Source: Liolophura sinensis
Lineage: Eukaryota; Mollusca; Polyplacophora; Chitonida; Chitonidae
DNA: 64,000 bases
Direction of reading: 5' to 3'
NCBI RefSeq assembly: GCF_032854445.1
Contig: NC_088301.1
Coordinates: forward strand, 35,823,187-35,887,186
Below, one piece after another: positions 61,866 through 64,000 of the stretch. The notes beneath the pieces were generated by a model that saw only the letters and a list, made by a program, of their open reading frames with translations, was not told the DNA's origin and ran no database searches. A program made the position numbers and the translations under genes. Each line of letters begins with the position of its first letter. Within the stretch, counting starts at the first letter, position 1.

Positions 61866-64000
61866 ATATAATTTTAAACTGTGTACACCACTTCATGTGC
61901 ATTTTGTTGTATTTTGCCCAGTAATTGTATGTATATGTAGATTGTTGGCAGGTGCCAGTTTGAAGGGTAATGATGTCAGAGTTGGTTTTCGTTGTGAAAT
62001 GGAAAGTGGGGTGATTTTTGACTACTGACAGTGTTGGCTAGCAGTAGCCTGTTTGCAGCAAAATACCTGTACTGCATGTCCATAAAAAACTGAAACAGTT
62101 AATACAGCTTGGGTCGTAGGTGGTGTCAGAAACGCTCTGATGTGATCAAATTACTCATATTGCCTGCAGGCTGTTACTCACACAACATATAAACATTGCG
62201 TGTATCACTACATTGTATCTACATGTATTCTGTAAACAAAGAAAATAAGTGTCATTTTAATGAAGAACATGTTACACCATGCATGTTATCTCAATCATAT
62301 CAAGACGACTTTAAAGGAAAAGAAAACATTAAAACGAAAATCAGATAAAAGAGCATCAAAACTTATTTGCAGATGTGATCTTTAATATTTTTTTGGATTT
62401 TTTTTTTCAGGAGAAAAGGCTATTTGAAAATATTTTTGTATTGTGGGTATTTAGGACCAACTTTTGGTACTTATCGTTGTTGCATAATAATGTTCTAAAT
62501 AAGGATGTGATGCTTCTCTAATAAATTTATTTAAATGTAAATTCGAAACATACACATTAAATCTGAATTATGATAATATATATGAACATATTAAAAATTT
62601 AAACATGATCCAAATTGTGGTTTAATACATTTGTTAGCTGAAAAGAACAAATTCTAGTTCAAAAATATTTATTAAACCTGTGTTACATCCTCATTTGTAA
62701 CATTATTAAACAAAGACTATAAATACTAAAAGGTGGTCCCAAATACCCACCATACAAAAATTATTTATTAAGTGTCTTTTTTTCCTTAAGGAAAAATCAG
62801 AAAAAATATTGAAGAACATATTCAGGAATAACTTTTTGCACTCTTTCATCTGAATATTGTCATTTTTATGTTTTCCCCACCTTTAAGTAAATTGGTCATT
62901 AAATGCAGCTGTAACTTAACTTGTATGTTAGATGTAATTATGGTGCTTGTACTTTTTGGTATAGGGATTTGTTTGATGATCTTGTGTTTTATTTTAGGGT
63001 AAAACATACTTTTAAAAGATTTACTGCACTTTGACTGAGTATGTGTATTGCTTTTTCCTGTGGTTTGTACATGAAGTCCAGTAGGCCGTTTATGTAAATG
63101 TGACACTCAGACGTGATGTGTGCATGTCGAAATGTCACTGTAATTTAGAGTTACTAGAGAATATGTGTGAAGTAAGTCTGCCATCGGATTCCCTGATGTC
63201 TTCTCTTGGCTTTGTTTAGTTGTGGATCAATCTTAGCAACTCCATTCTCCTCTTGATTGAAGATCTGCTGTGGTGTGTTCTTAAGAATAGATGTGTCAAT
63301 TAAGATAAGCATCACACTTCTATTTGAGTACTGACATGTGAGCCACTTAATTATCAAGGCTTTTCCCACAAGTGAGGGGTCCATATATAAGCATGTGTTT
63401 CTTTTATACATACATGTGTAATACCTGCGAGGTAGTCATTATGATGATCACTCTTACATTTGGCAGTAAAGATGAATTACATATGAGGGTATAGGTGTCT
63501 TACGTGCAAATTGGATTTTGATGTGATTGTTATATTTAAAATTTAAGGATATTTAAATACCACAATTGCTTTAGGTTAGGTACATGTACATTTCAGTTCT
63601 GTGCTATGCAAAATGATTGTACAAGTGACGTGTTTTGTCAAAAATAAATGAAGGGGAACAAAAAATGACAATGTTGATTCACCTCGAAGTCAGAAGTCTT
63701 GGAAGGTTAGGCTTCAGTGTTGGTAAAATCTGTCATGTTTACAAAGTATTCAAGCATACAATTAGCTAATGTTTACTAGATTGTTGTTCTGATAAGAAAA
63801 CTTTTTGGGTTTACATGGTTGTTTGCAGGCAGGTACAGTCGATTTAGAGTCAGATGCACACTGTGACTGTTACAAAAGGTTGACCCACTTTTTTTACTCT
63901 GAATAGTTGGCCCTTCTTGCCTAGTAAAAGAATGTGAGATGCTGAAATTACTTGGTGCCAAATTATTATGACCTACAATATTTGCATATATGAACACATG

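Larger units (their letters stand above)
57000..64000. other. presumed first intron of the signal-peptide gene
   Basis: AT-rich, without a convincing exon on either strand. It holds a TA microsatellite (59130-59150), a nine-base hairpin (60258-60280), an approximately 76-bp tandem duplication (61730-61865) and homopolymer T tracts. Open frames at 58997-59532 (plus) and 63154-63411 (minus) lack splice support and recognisable domains. Confidence 0.45.

Overview
The window is animal nuclear DNA: AT-rich, gene-poor, with short exons bounded by GT-AG introns, long introns, and many SINEs, MITEs and minisatellites. tRNA-derived SINEs with the tails seen here, which I recognise by pattern and could not search, point to a lophotrochozoan such as a bivalve mollusc or a brachiopod. 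I joined exons by reading splice sites and checking that intron phases agree. No RNA evidence was available.

Layout. (1) 352-3168, minus: the 5' exons of a gene for a secreted or membrane protein of an unnamed family; it runs off the left edge. (2) 3757-4480: a MITE abutting a tRNA-derived SINE. (3) 6385-8875, minus: a complete two-exon BAG2 co-chaperone gene. (4) 14574-25361, plus: the first 13 coding exons of an ORP9 (OSBPL9) gene: PH domain, coiled-coil region, FFAT motif and start of the lipid-binding ORD. The gene stops at a 200-base run of N (25641-25840) and does not resume, so the assembly there is suspect. (5) 29303-36370, plus: a nine-exon type I receptor gene. It has a signal peptide, a C-type lectin domain whose two halves are separated by two trefoil exons, a Ser/Thr-rich stalk, one membrane helix and a tyrosine-rich tail. 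This is the most unusual gene in the window. (6) 36.9-42.2 kb: satellite-like arrays and a decayed DIRS-type retrotransposon. (7) 46426-49729, plus: a decayed hAT transposase gene whose intron holds a second, 881-bp hAT element. (8) 50-56 kb: transposon-like debris and palindromes, no convincing host gene. (9) 56918-56999, plus: the signal-peptide exon of another gene, followed by about 7 kb that looks intronic.

The host genes show no common pathway. BAG2 works with Hsp70. ORP9 moves lipid at ER-Golgi contacts. The lectin-trefoil protein looks like a surface receptor that signals through SH2- and WW-domain partners. The rest of the sequence is mostly a record of transposon activity.
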